From positions 1 to 39,918 of the forward strand of contig NW_003134779.1 in assembly GCF_000003605.2 (NCBI RefSeq): a DNA stretch of 39,918 bases. Direction: 5' to 3'. Position numbers and translations under genes: made by a program. The notes under the pieces were generated by a model that was given only the letters and a program-made list of their open reading frames with translations, had not been told where the DNA came from and made no database searches. Of the stretch, positions 12,101 to 21,822 are shown piece after piece (within the stretch, counting starts at the first letter, position 1; every line of letters starts with the position of its first letter). The DNA comes from Saccoglossus kowalevskii (lineage: Eukaryota > Hemichordata > Enteropneusta > Harrimaniidae).

Positions 12101-12896
12101 TCGGATAGTTTAAACCAGAAAATAGTTGAGAGGTAGATTTATTATGTTTCCATACAGTCGGATAGTTTAAACCAGAAATGAGATGAGAGGTAGATTTATT
12201 ATGTTTCCTTACAGTCGGATAGTTTAATCCTGATATGAGTTGAGAGGTAGATTTATTATGTTTCCATACAGTCGGATAGTTTAATCCTGATATGAGTTGA
12301 GAGGTAGATTTATTGTGTTTCCATACAGTTGGATAGTTTAAACCTGATATGAGTTGAGAGGGAGAATTATAATGTTTCGATACAGTCGGATAGTTTAAAC
12401 CAGAAATGAGTTGAGAGGTAGATTCATTATTTTTCCATACAGTCGGATAGTTTAAGCTTGATATGAGTTGAGAGGTAGATTTATAATGATTCCATACATT
12501 CTGATAGTTTATATTGGAAATGAGTTGAGAGGTAGATTTATTATGTTTCCATACAATCGGATAGTTTAAGCCTGATAAGAGTTGAGAGGTAGATTTATTA
12601 TGTTTCCATACATTCGGATAGTTTAAACCAGAAATTAGTTGAGAGGTAGATTATTATGTTTCCATACAGTCGGATAGTTAAACCAGAAATGAGTTGAGAG
12701 GTAGATTTATTATGTTTCCATACAGTCGGATAGTTTAATCCTGATATGAGTTGAGAGGTAGATTTATTGTGTTTCCATACAGTCGGATAGTTTAAACCTG
12801 ATATGAGTTGAGAGGGAGAATTATAATGTTTCGATACAGTCGGATAGTTTAAACCAGAAATGAGTTGAGAGGTAGATTTATTATGTTTTCATACAA
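9101..12896 (+). repeat. Block 7: 3796-bp divergent type 3 domain without internal P
   Basis: 66 full units plus a terminal P, with three single-base losses (near 11881, 12650 and 12680). The first unit joins an A start (CCACAAAG) to TCGG and an AAGCC end. Type 3 marks: GTATAAATT at 9201 and 11367, GCCTGTTATG, AAGCATGATAAGAG, TTCCGTAC at about 10952, TTATATTGG, AAATTGGAA. Between them run partial canonical strings such as L-M-N-O-Q and F-G-H-I-J-K-L-M-N-O-Q. This is the longest distance between two P units. Confidence 0.87.
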
Positions 12897-14528
12897 ATGA
12901 GTTGAGAGGTAGATTTATTACGTTTCCACAAAGTTGGATAGTTTAAACCTGATATGAGTTGAGAGGGAGAATTATAATGTTTCCATACAGTCGGATAATT
13001 TAAACCAGAAATGAGTTGAGAGGTAGATTTATTATGTTTCCATACAGTTGGATAGTTTAAACCAGAAATGAGTTGAGAGGTAGATTTATTATGTTTCCAA
13101 ACAGTCGGATAGTTTAAGCCTGATATGAGTTGAGAGGTAGATTGATTATGTTTCCATACAGTCGGATAGTTTAAACCAGAAATGAGTTGAGAGGTAGATT
13201 TATTATGTTTCCATACAGTGGGATAGTTTAAGCCTGATATGCGTTGAGAGGTAGATTTATAATGTTTCCATACAGTCGGATACTTTAAACCAAAAATGAG
13301 TTGAGAGGTAGATTTATTATGTTTCCATACAGTCGGATAGTTTAAGCCTGATATGAGTTGAAAGGTAGATTAATTATGTTTCCATACGGTCGGTTAGTTT
13401 AAATTAGAAATTAGTTGAGAGGAAGATTTATTATGTTTCCATACAGTCGGATAGTTTAAACCAGAAATGAGTTGAGAGGTAGATTTATTATGTTTCCATA
13501 CAGTCGGATAGTTTAAACCAGAAATGAGATGAGAGGTAGATTTATTATGTTTCCTTACAGTCGGATAGTTTAAATTGGAAATTAGTTGAGAGGAAGATTT
13601 ATTATGTTTCCATACAGTCGGATAGTTTAAATTGGAAATGAGTTGAGAGGTAGATTTATTATGTTTCCATACAGTCGGATAGTTTAAATTAGAAATGAGT
13701 TGAGAGGTAGATTTATTATGTTGCCATACAGTCGGATACTTTAAACCAGAAATGAGTTGAGAAGTAGGTTTATTATGTTTCCATACAGTTGGATAGTTTA
13801 ACCAGAAATGAGTTGAGAGGTAGATTTATTATGTTTCCAAACAGTCGGATAGTTTAAGCCTGATATGAGTTGAGAGGTAGATTGATTATGTTTCCATACA
13901 GTCGGATAGTTTAAACCAGAAATGAGTTGAGAGGTAGATTTATTATGTTTCCATACAGTGGGATAGTTTAAGCCTGATATGCGTTGAGAGGTAGATTTAT
14001 AATGTTTCCATACAGTCGGATACTTTAAACCAAAAATGAGTTGAGAGGTAGATTTATTATGTTTCCATACAGTCGGATAGTTTAAGCCTGATATGAGTTG
14101 AGAGGTAGATTAATTATGTTTCCATACGGTCGGTTAGTTTAAATTAGAAATTAGTTGAGAGGAAGATTTATTATGTTTCCATACAGTCGGATAGTTTAAA
14201 CCAGAAATGAGTTGAGAGGTAGATTTATTATGTTTCCATACAGTCGGATAGATTAAACCAGAAATGAGATGAGAGGTAGATTTATTATGTTTCCTTACAG
14301 TCGGATAGTTTAATCCTGATATGAGTTGAGAGGTAGATTTATTATGTTTCCATACAGTCGGATAGTTTAATCCTGATATGAGTTGAGAGGTAGATTTATT
14401 GTGTTTCCATACAGCCGGATAGTTTAAACCTGATATGAGTTGAGAGGGAGAATTATAATGTTTCGATACAGTCGGATAGTTTAAACCAGAAATGAGTTGA
14501 GAGGTAGATTTATTATGTTTTCATACAA
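12897..14528 (+). repeat. Block 8: 1632-bp double HOR
   Basis: Order A-B-C-D-E-F-G-H-I-J-K-L, three AAATTGG/AAATTAG/ATACTTT units (about 13570-13750), then C-D-E-F-G-H-I-J-K-L-M-N-O-P. 28 full units plus P, minus one base near 13800 (GTTTAACCAG). The three inserted units resemble type 3 sequence. Both P copies flanking this block (ending 12896 and 14528) read TTTTCATACAA. Confidence 0.92.
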
Positions 14529-14984
14529 ATGAGTTGAGAGGTAGATTTATTATGTTTCCACAAAGTTGGATAGTTTAAACCTGATATGAGTTGAGAGGGA
14601 GAATTATAATGTTTCCATACAGTCGGATAATTTAAACCAGAAATGAGTTGAGAGGTAGATTTATTATGTTTCCATACAGTTGGATAGTTTAAACCAGAAA
14701 TGAGTTGAGAGGTAGATTTATTATGTTTCCAAACAGTCGGATAGTTTAAGCCTGATATGAGTTGAGAGGTAGATTGATTATGTTTCCATACAGTCGGATA
14801 GTTTAAACCAGAAATGAGTTGAGAGGTAGATTTATTATGTTTCCATACAGTGGGATAGTTTAAGCCTGATATGCGTTGAGAGGTAGATTTATAATGTTTC
14901 CATACAGTCGGATACTTTAAACCAAAAATGAGTTGAGAGGTAGATTTATTATGTTTCCATACAGTCGGATAGTTTAAGCCTGAT

Positions 14985-15041
14985 ATGAGTTGAAAGGTAG
15001 ATTAATTATGTTTCCATACGGTCGGTTAGTTTAAATTAGAA
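14985..15041 (+). repeat. Type I monomer, carrying two minus-strand stop codons
   Basis: Diagnostic changes are GATTAATT, a CGGTCGG core, GGTTAG and an AAATTAGAA end. In the minus-strand 19-codon frame two changes each give TAA. This type closes several of the long apparent minus-strand reading frames. It is almost always followed by type J (ATTAG start, AGGAAG). About 40 copies are present, roughly one per pass through the HOR. Confidence 0.9.
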
Positions 15042-15098
15042 ATTAGTTGAGAGGAAGATTTATTATGTTTCCATACTGTCGGATAGTTTAAACCAGAA

Positions 15099-15155
15099 AT
15101 GAGTTGAGAGGTAGATTTATTATGTTTCCATACAGTCGGATAGTTTAAACCAGAA
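15099..15155 (+). repeat. Reference consensus monomer (type K), 57 bp
   Basis: This copy matches the commonest base at every position. Its end carries GTTTAAAC, an 8-bp palindrome (PmeI site containing a DraI site) shared by most monomers ending AAACC and lost in those ending AAGCC, AATCC or AAATTAG. Sites such as the AAGCTT of type Q would give type-specific digestion ladders. The reverse strand reads as 19 sense codons. Confidence 0.95.
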
Positions 15156-15352
15156 ATGAGATGAGAGGTAGATTTATTATGTTTCCTTACAGTCGGATAG
15201 TTTAATCCTGATATGAGTTGAGAGGTAGATTTATTATGTTTCCATACAGTCGGATAGTTTAATCCTGATATGAGTTGAGAGGTAGATTTATTGTGTTTCC
15301 ATACAGTCGGATAGTTTAAACCTGATATGAGTTGAGAGGGAGAATTATAATG

Positions 15353-15369
15353 TTTCGATACAGTCGGAT
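15353..15369 (+). other. CENP-B-box-like motif in type O monomer (reference copy)
   Basis: The 17-mer is TTTCGATACAGTCGGAT. Against the essential CENP-B pattern NTTCGNNNNANNCGGGN, it matches TTCG, the central A and CGG; only the last G is A (8 of 9). Against the full human box about 10 of 17 positions fit. Ordinary monomers read TTCC here (7 of 9). I see roughly 48 type O copies in the window, for example at 546-562. This is a match by eye; CENP-B binding is established for mammals, and function here is inference. Confidence 0.4.
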
Positions 15370-15383
15370 AGTTTAAACCAGAA

Positions 15384-15420
15384 ATGAGTTGAGAGGTAGA
15401 TTTATTATGTTTCCATACAA
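15384..15420 (+). repeat. Truncated monomer P (37 bp), reference copy
   Basis: Unit positions 37-56 (20 bp) are missing, so CATACA runs directly into AATGAG. The same join occurs 29 times, ending at 1979, 2757, 3649, 5054, 6516, 7980, 9100, 12896, 14528, 15420, 17623, 18349, 19070, 20075, 21822, 22885, 24974, 26550, 27328, 28163, 30652, 31543, 32378, 33327, 35872, 36650, 37314, 38605 and 39613. Identical breakpoints imply one ancestral deletion spread by HOR amplification. P is nearly always followed by type A; the exception is 32378, where type L follows. Confidence 0.95.
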
Positions 15421-17623
15421 ATGATTTGAGAGGTAGATTTATTATGTTTCCACAAAGTTGGATAGTTTAAACCTGATATGAGTTGAGAGGGAGAATTATA
15501 ATGTTTCCATACAGTCGGATAATTTAAACCAGAAATGAGTTGAGAGGTAGATTTATTATGTTTCCATACAGTTGGATAGTTTAAACCAGAAATGAGTTGA
15601 GAGGTAGAATTATTATGTTTCCAAACAGTCGGATAGTTTAAGCCTGATATAAGTTGAGAGGTAGATTGATTATGTTTCCATACAGTCGGATAGTTTAAAC
15701 CAGAAATGAGTTGAGAGGTAGATTTAATATGTTTCCATACAGTGGGATAGTTTAAGCCTGATATGCGTTGAGAGGTAGATTTATAATGTTTCCATACAGT
15801 TGGATAGTTTAAATTAGAAATGAGTTGCGAGGTAGATTTATTATGTTTTCATACAGTCGGATAGTTTAAGCCTGATATGAGTTGAGAGGTAGATTGATTA
15901 TGTTTCCATACAGTCGGATAGTTTAAATTAGAAATGAGTTGGGAGGTAGATTTATTATGTTTCCATACAGTCGGATACGTTAAACCAGAAATGAGTTGAG
16001 AGGTAGATTTATTATGTTTCCTTACAGTCGGATAGTTTAATCCTGATATGAGTTGAGAGGTAGATTTATTATGTTTCCATACAGTCGGATAGTTTAATCC
16101 TGATATGAGTTGAGAGGTAGATTTATTGTGTTTCCATACAGTCGGATAGTTTAAACCTGATATGAGTTGAGAGGGAGAATTATAATGTTTCGATACAGTC
16201 GGATAGTTTAAACCAGAAATGAGTTGAGAGGTAGATTCATTATGTTTCCATACAGTCGGATAGTTTAAGCTTGATATGAGTTGAGTGGTAGATTTATTAT
16301 GTTTCCATACAGTCGGGATAGTTTAATTAGAAATGAGTTGAGAGGTAGATTTATTATGTTTCCATACAGTCGGATACTTTAAACCAAAAATGAGTTAAGA
16401 GGTAGATTTATTATGTTTCCATACAGTCGGATAGTTTAAGCCTGATATGAGTTGAGAGGTAGATTGAATATGTTTCCATACAGTCGGATAGTATAAATTA
16501 GAAATTAGTTGAGAGGAAGATTTATTATGTTTCCATACAGTTGGATAGTTTAAGCCTGTTATGAGTTGAGAGGTAGATTTATAATGTTTCCTTACAGTCG
16601 GATAGTTTATGCCTGTTATGAGTTGAGAGGTAGATTGATTATGTTTCCATACAGTCGGATAGTTTAAACCAGAAATGAGTTGAGAGGTAGATTTATTATG
16701 TTTCCATACTGTCGGATAGTTTAAGCATGATAAGAGTTGAGAGGTAGATTTATTATGTTTCCATACAGTCGGATAGTTTAAACCAGAAATGAGTTGAGAG
16801 GTAGATTTATAATGTTTCCATACAGTCGGATAGTTTAAACCAGAAATGAGTTGAGAGGTAGATTTATTATGTTTCCATACAGTCGGATAATTTAAGCCTG
16901 ATGTGAGTTGAGAGGTAGATTTATAATGTTTCCGTACAGTCGGATAGTTTAAATTGGAAATGAGTTGAGAGGAAGATTTATTATGTTTCCATACAGTCGG
17001 ATAGTTTAAATTGGAAATGAGTTGAGAGGTAGATTTATTATGTTTCCATACAGTCGGATAGTTTAAATTAGAAATGAGTTGAGAGGTAGATTAATTATGT
17101 TTCCATACAGTCGGATAGTTTAAACCAGAAATGAGTTGAGAGGTAGATTTATTATGTTTCCATACAGTCGGATAGCTTAAGCCTGATATGAGTTGAGAGG
17201 TAGATTTATTATATTTCCATGCAGTCGGATAGTTTAAACCAGAAATGAGTTGGGAGGTAGATTTATTATGTTTCCATACAGTCGGATAGTTTAAACCAGA
17301 AATGAGTTGAGAGGTAGATTTATTATGTTTCCATACAATCGGATAGTTTAAACCAGAAATGAGTTGAGAGGTAGATTTATTATGTTTCCATACAGTCGGG
17401 TAGTTTAAGCCTATTATGAGTTGAGAGGTAGATTGATTATGTTTCCATACAGTCGGATAGTTTAAACAAGAAATGAGTTGAGATGTAGATTTATTATGTT
17501 TCCATACAGTCGGATAGCTTAAGCCTGATATGAGTTGAGAGGTAGATTTATTATGTTTCCATGCAGTCGGATAGTTTAAACCAGAAATGAGTTGAGAGGT
17601 AGATTTATTATGTTTCCATACAA
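15421..17623 (+). repeat. Block 10: canonical start, then type 2 and type 3 sequence
   Basis: A-B-C-D-E-F is canonical. The unit at 15763-15819 begins as G and ends with CAGTTGG and AAATTAG; type 2 units follow (GTTGCGAGG at 15820, ATACGTTAAACC, L-like, M, N, O, Q, GAGTGGTAG). From about 16450 type 3 marks appear (GTATAAATT at 16490, AAGCATGATAAGAG, TTCCGTAC). 38 full units plus P; a gained G and lost A near 16316-16326 cancel. Confidence 0.88.
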
Positions 17624-18349
17624 ATGAGTTGAGAGGTAGATTTATTATGTTTCCACAGAGTTGGATAGTTTAAACCTGATATGAGTTGAGAGGGAGAATT
17701 ATAATGTTTCCATACAGTCGGATAATTTAAACCAGAAATGAGTTGAGAGGTAGATTTATTATGTTTTCATACAGTCAGATAGTTTAAGCCTGATTTGAGT
17801 TGAGTTGAGAAGTAGATTTAATATGTTTCAATACAGTCGGATAGTTTAAGCCTGATATGCGTTGAGAGGTAGATTGATTATGTTTCCATACAGTCGGATA
17901 GTTTAAATTAGAAATGAGTTGAGAGGTAGATTTATTATGTTGCCATACAGTCGGATACTTTAAACCAGAAATGAGTTGAGAGGTAGATTTATTATGTTTC
18001 CATACAGTTGGATAGTTTAAACCAGAAATGAGTTGAGAGGTAGATTTATAATGTTTCCATACAGTCGGATAGTTTAAACCCAGAAATGAGATGAGAGGTA
18101 GATTTATTATGTTTCCTTACAGTCGGATAGTTTAATCTGATATGAGTTGAGAGGTAGATTTATTATGTTTCCATACAGTCGGATAGTTTAATCCTGATAT
18201 GAGTTGAGAGGTAGATTTATTGTGTTTCCATACAGTCGGATAGTTTAAACCTGATATGAGTTGAGAGGGAGAATTATAATGTTTCGATACAGTCGGATAG
18301 TTTACACCAGAAATGAGTTGAGAGGTAGATTTATTATGTTTCCATACAA
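17624..18349 (+). repeat. Block 11: 726-bp mixed HOR with a 5-bp duplication
   Basis: A-B, then type 2-like units, C, a TTATAATG unit, L-M-N-O-P: 12 full units plus P and net +5. The excess is a GTTGA duplication at about 17797-17810; a gained C near 18080 and a lost C near 18137 cancel. A has CCACAGAG. One type 2-like unit starts with ATGCG and carries GATTGATT. Confidence 0.88.
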
Positions 18350-19070
18350 ATGAGTTGAGAGGTAGATTTATTATGTTTCCACAAAGTTGGATAGTTTAAA
18401 CCTGATATGAGTTGAGAGGGAGAATTATAATGTTTCCATACAGTCGGATAATTTAAACCAGAAATGAGTTGAGAGGTATATTTATTATGTTTCCATACAG
18501 TTGGATAGTTTAAACCAGAAATGAGTTGAGAGGTAGATATATTATGTTTCCAAACAGTCGGATAGTTTAAGCCTGATATGAGTTGAGAGGTAGATTGGTT
18601 ATGTTTCCATACATTCGGATAGTTTAAACCAGAAATGAGTTGAGAGGTAGATTTATTATGTTTCCATACAGTGGGATAGTTTAAGCCTGATATGCGTTGA
18701 GAGGTAGATTTATAATGTTTCCATACAGTCGGATACTTTAAACCAAAAATGAGTTGAGAGGTAGATTTATTATGTTTCCATATAGTCGGATAGTTTAAGC
18801 CTGATATGAGTTGAGAGGTACATTAATTATGTTTCCATACGGTCGGTTAGTTTAAATTAGAAATTAGTTGAGAGGAAGATTTATTATGTTTCCATACAGT
18901 CGGATAGTTTAAACAAGAAATGAGTTGAGAGGTAGATTTATTATGTTTCCATACAGTCGGATAGCTTAAGCCTGATATGAGTTGAGAGGTAGATTTATTA
19001 TGTTTCCATGCAGTCGGATAGTTTAAACCAGAAATGAGTTGAGAGGTAGATTTATTATGTTTCCATACAA
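18350..19070 (+). repeat. Block 12: 721-bp HOR in which P is not preceded by O
   Basis: Order A-B-C-D-E-F-G-H-I-J, a GATAGCTTAAGCC unit, an ATGCAGTCGG unit, P. The same three-unit ending precedes P at 17623 (units from about 17450), so these two P units share a tail different from the usual N-O-P. Confidence 0.9.
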
Positions 19071-20075
19071 ATGAGTTGAGAGGTAGATTTATTATGTTTC
19101 CACAAAGTTGGATAGTTTAAACCTGATATGAGTTGAGAGGGAGAATTATAATGTTTCCATACAGTCGGATAATTTAAACCAGAAATGAGTTGAGAGGTAG
19201 ATTTATTATGTTTTCATACTGTCGGATAGTTTAAGCCTGATTTGAGTTGAGAAGTAGATTTAATATGTTTCCATACAGTCGGATAGTTTAAGCCTGATAT
19301 GAGTTGAGAGGTAGATTGATTATGTTTCCATACAGTCGGATAGTTTAAACCAGAAATGAGTTGAGAGGTAGATTTATTATGTTTCCAAACAGTCGGATAG
19401 TTTAAGCCTGATATGAGTTGAGAGGTAGATTGATTATGTTTCCATACAGTCGGATAGTTTAAACCAGAAATGAGTTGAGAGGTAGATTTATTATGTTTCC
19501 ATACAGTGGGATAGTTTAAGCCTGATATGCGTTGAGAGGTAGATTTATAATGTTTCCATACAGTCGGATACTTTAAACCAAAAATGAGTTGAGAGGTAGA
19601 TTTATTATGTTTCCATACAGTCGGATAGTTTAAGCCTGATATGAGTTGAGAGGTAGATTAATTATGTTTCCATACGGTCGGTTAGTTTAAATTAGAAATT
19701 AGTTGAGAGGAAGATTTATTATGTTTCCATACAGTCGGATAGTTTAAACCAGAAATGAGTTGAGAGGTAGATTTATTATGTTTCCATACAGTCGGATAGT
19801 TTAAACCAGAAATGAGATGAGAGGTAGATTTATTATGTTCCTTACAGTCGGATAGTTTAATCCTGATATGAGTTGAGAGGTAGATTTATTATGTTTCCAT
19901 ACAGTCGGATAGTTTAATCCTGATATGAGTTGAGAGGTAGATTTATTGTGTTTCCATACAGTCGGATAGTTTAAACCTGATATGAGTTGAGAGGGAGAAT
20001 TATAATGTTTCGATACAGTCGGATAGTTTACACCAGAAATGAGTTGAGAGGTAGATTTATTATGTTTCCATACAA
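19071..20075 (+). repeat. Block 13: 1005-bp HOR with type 2-like start
   Basis: Order A-B, a TTTTCATAC unit, an R-like unit (GAGAAGTAG, TTAATATG), E, D-E-F-G-H-I-J-K-L-M-N-O-P; 17 full units plus P, minus one base in L (ATGTTCC at about 19840). O has TTTACACC. Confidence 0.91.
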
Positions 20076-21822
20076 ATGAGTTGAGAGGTAGATTTATTAT
20101 GTTTCCACAAAGTTGGATAGTTTAAACCTGATATGAGTTGAGAGGGAGAATTATAATGTTTCCATACAGTCGGATAATTTAAACCAGAAATGAGTTGAGA
20201 GGTATATTTATTATGTTTCCATACAGTTGGATAGTTTAAACCAGAAATGAGTTGAGAGGTAGATTTATTATGTTTCCAAACAGTCGGATAGTTTAAGCCT
20301 GATATGAGTTGAGAGGTAGATTGATTATGTTTCCATACAGTCGGATAGTTTAAACCAGAAATGAGTTGAGAGGTAGATTTATTATGTTTCCATACAGTGG
20401 GATAGTTTAAGCCTGATATGCGTTGAGAGGTAGATTTATAATGTTTCCATACAGTCGGACACTTTAAACCAAAAACGAGTTGAGAGGTAGATTTATTATG
20501 TTTCCATACAGTCGGATAGTTTAAGCCTGATATGAGTTGAGAGGTAGATTAATTATGTTTCCATACGGTCGGTTAGTTTAAATTAGAAATTAGTTGAGAG
20601 GAAGATTTATTATGTTTCCATACAGTCGGATAGTTTAAACCAGAAATGAGTTGAGAGGTAGATTTATTATGTTTCCATACAGTCGGATAGTTTAAACCAG
20701 AAATGAGATGAGAGGTAGATTTATTATGTTTCCTTACAGTCGGATAGTTTAATCCTGATATGAGTTGAGAGGTAGATTTATTATGTTTCCATACAGTCGG
20801 ATAGTTTAATCCTGATATGAGTTGAGAGGTAGATTTATTGTGTTTCTATACAGTCGGATAGTTTAAACCTGATATGAGTTGAGAGGGAGAATTATAATGT
20901 TTCGATACAGTCGGATAGTTTAAACCAGAAATGAGTTGAGAGGTAGATTTATTATGTTTCCATACAGTTGGATAGTTTAAACCAGAAATGAGATGAGAGG
21001 TAGATTTATTATGTTTCCTTACAGTCGGATAGTTTAATCCTGATATGAGTTGAGAGGTAGATTTATTATGTTTCCATACAGTCGGATAGTTTAATCCTGA
21101 TATGAGTTGAGAGGTAGATTTATTGTGTTTCCATACAGTCGGATAGTTTAAACCTGATATGAGTTGAGAGGGAGAATTATAATGTTTCGATAGAGTCGGA
21201 TAGTTTAAACCAGAAATGAGTTGAGAGGTAGATTTATTATGTTTCCATACAGTGGGATAGTTTAAGCCTGATATGCGTTGAGAGGTAGATTTATTATGTT
21301 TCCACAAAGTTGGATAGTTTGAACCTGATATGAGTTGAGAGGGAGAATTATAATGTTTCCATACAGTCGGATAATTTAAACCAGAAATGAGTTGAGAGGT
21401 AGATTAATTATGTTTCTATACAGTTGGATAGTTTAAATTAGAAATTAGTTGAGAGGAAGATTTATTATGTTTCCATACAGTCGGATAGTTTAAGCCTGAT
21501 ACGAGTTGAGAGGTAGATTTATTATGTTTCCATACAGTCGGATAGTTTAAACCAGAAATGAGATGAGAGGTAGATTTATTATGTTTCCTTACAGTCGGAT
21601 AGTTTAATCCTTATATGAGTTGAGAGGTAGATTGATTATGTTTCCATACAGTCGGATAGTTTAATCCTGATATGAGTTGAGAGGTAGATTTATTGTGTTT
21701 CCATACAGTCGGATAGTTTAAACCTGATATGAGTTGAGAGGGAGAATTATAATGTTTCGATACAGTCGGATAGTTTACACCAGAAATGAGTTGAGAGGTA
21801 GATTTATTATGTTTCCATACAA
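20076..21822 (+). repeat. Block 14: 1747-bp HOR with nested deletions and a chimeric monomer
   Basis: Order A to O, then C-L-M-N-O, F, a G/A chimera at 21273-21329, B, an I-like unit without the I stop near 21420, J-K-L-M-N-O-P; 30 full units plus P. The N near 20846 has TCTATAC, which gives a minus-strand stop. Confidence 0.9.

Larger units (their letters stand above)
14529..15420 (+). repeat. Reference canonical HOR, 16 monomers, 892 bp
   Basis: This is the cleanest full higher-order unit. Monomer starts: A 14529, B 14586, C 14643, D 14700, E 14757, F 14814, G 14871, H 14928, I 14985, J 15042, K 15099, L 15156, M 15213, N 15270, O 15327, P 15384 (37 bp). Length is 15 x 57 + 37 = 892. The same order and length recur at 2758-3649 and, with one base lost, at 30653-31543. 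Small private changes here: I has GAAAGG and J has CATACTG. This order is the reference against which the other blocks are described. Confidence 0.95.

Noticed and set aside
9101-12896. Transposon or unique insertion in the divergent domain
   Set aside because: All of it tiles into 57-bp units with three single-base losses; no inserted foreign sequence, terminal repeats or target-site duplication is visible.
15099-15155. Plus-strand mini-ORF in each unit (ATG TTT CCA TAC ... TAA, 8 codons) behind a GAGAGG that resembles a ribosome binding site
   Set aside because: It arises from the repeat sequence alone, is broken in several types, and a bacterial context is unlikely.
15099-15155. Possible older half-unit duplication of about 28 bp (GAGGTAGATTTA versus GTCGGATAGTTTA)
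   Set aside because: Similarity is weak and confined to about a dozen AT-rich bases; I cannot separate it from chance.
20846-21307. Minus-strand open frame of 153 codons
   Set aside because: Same repeat translation, starting at a TTG rather than ATG and ending at a TAG made by TCTATAC in one N unit.
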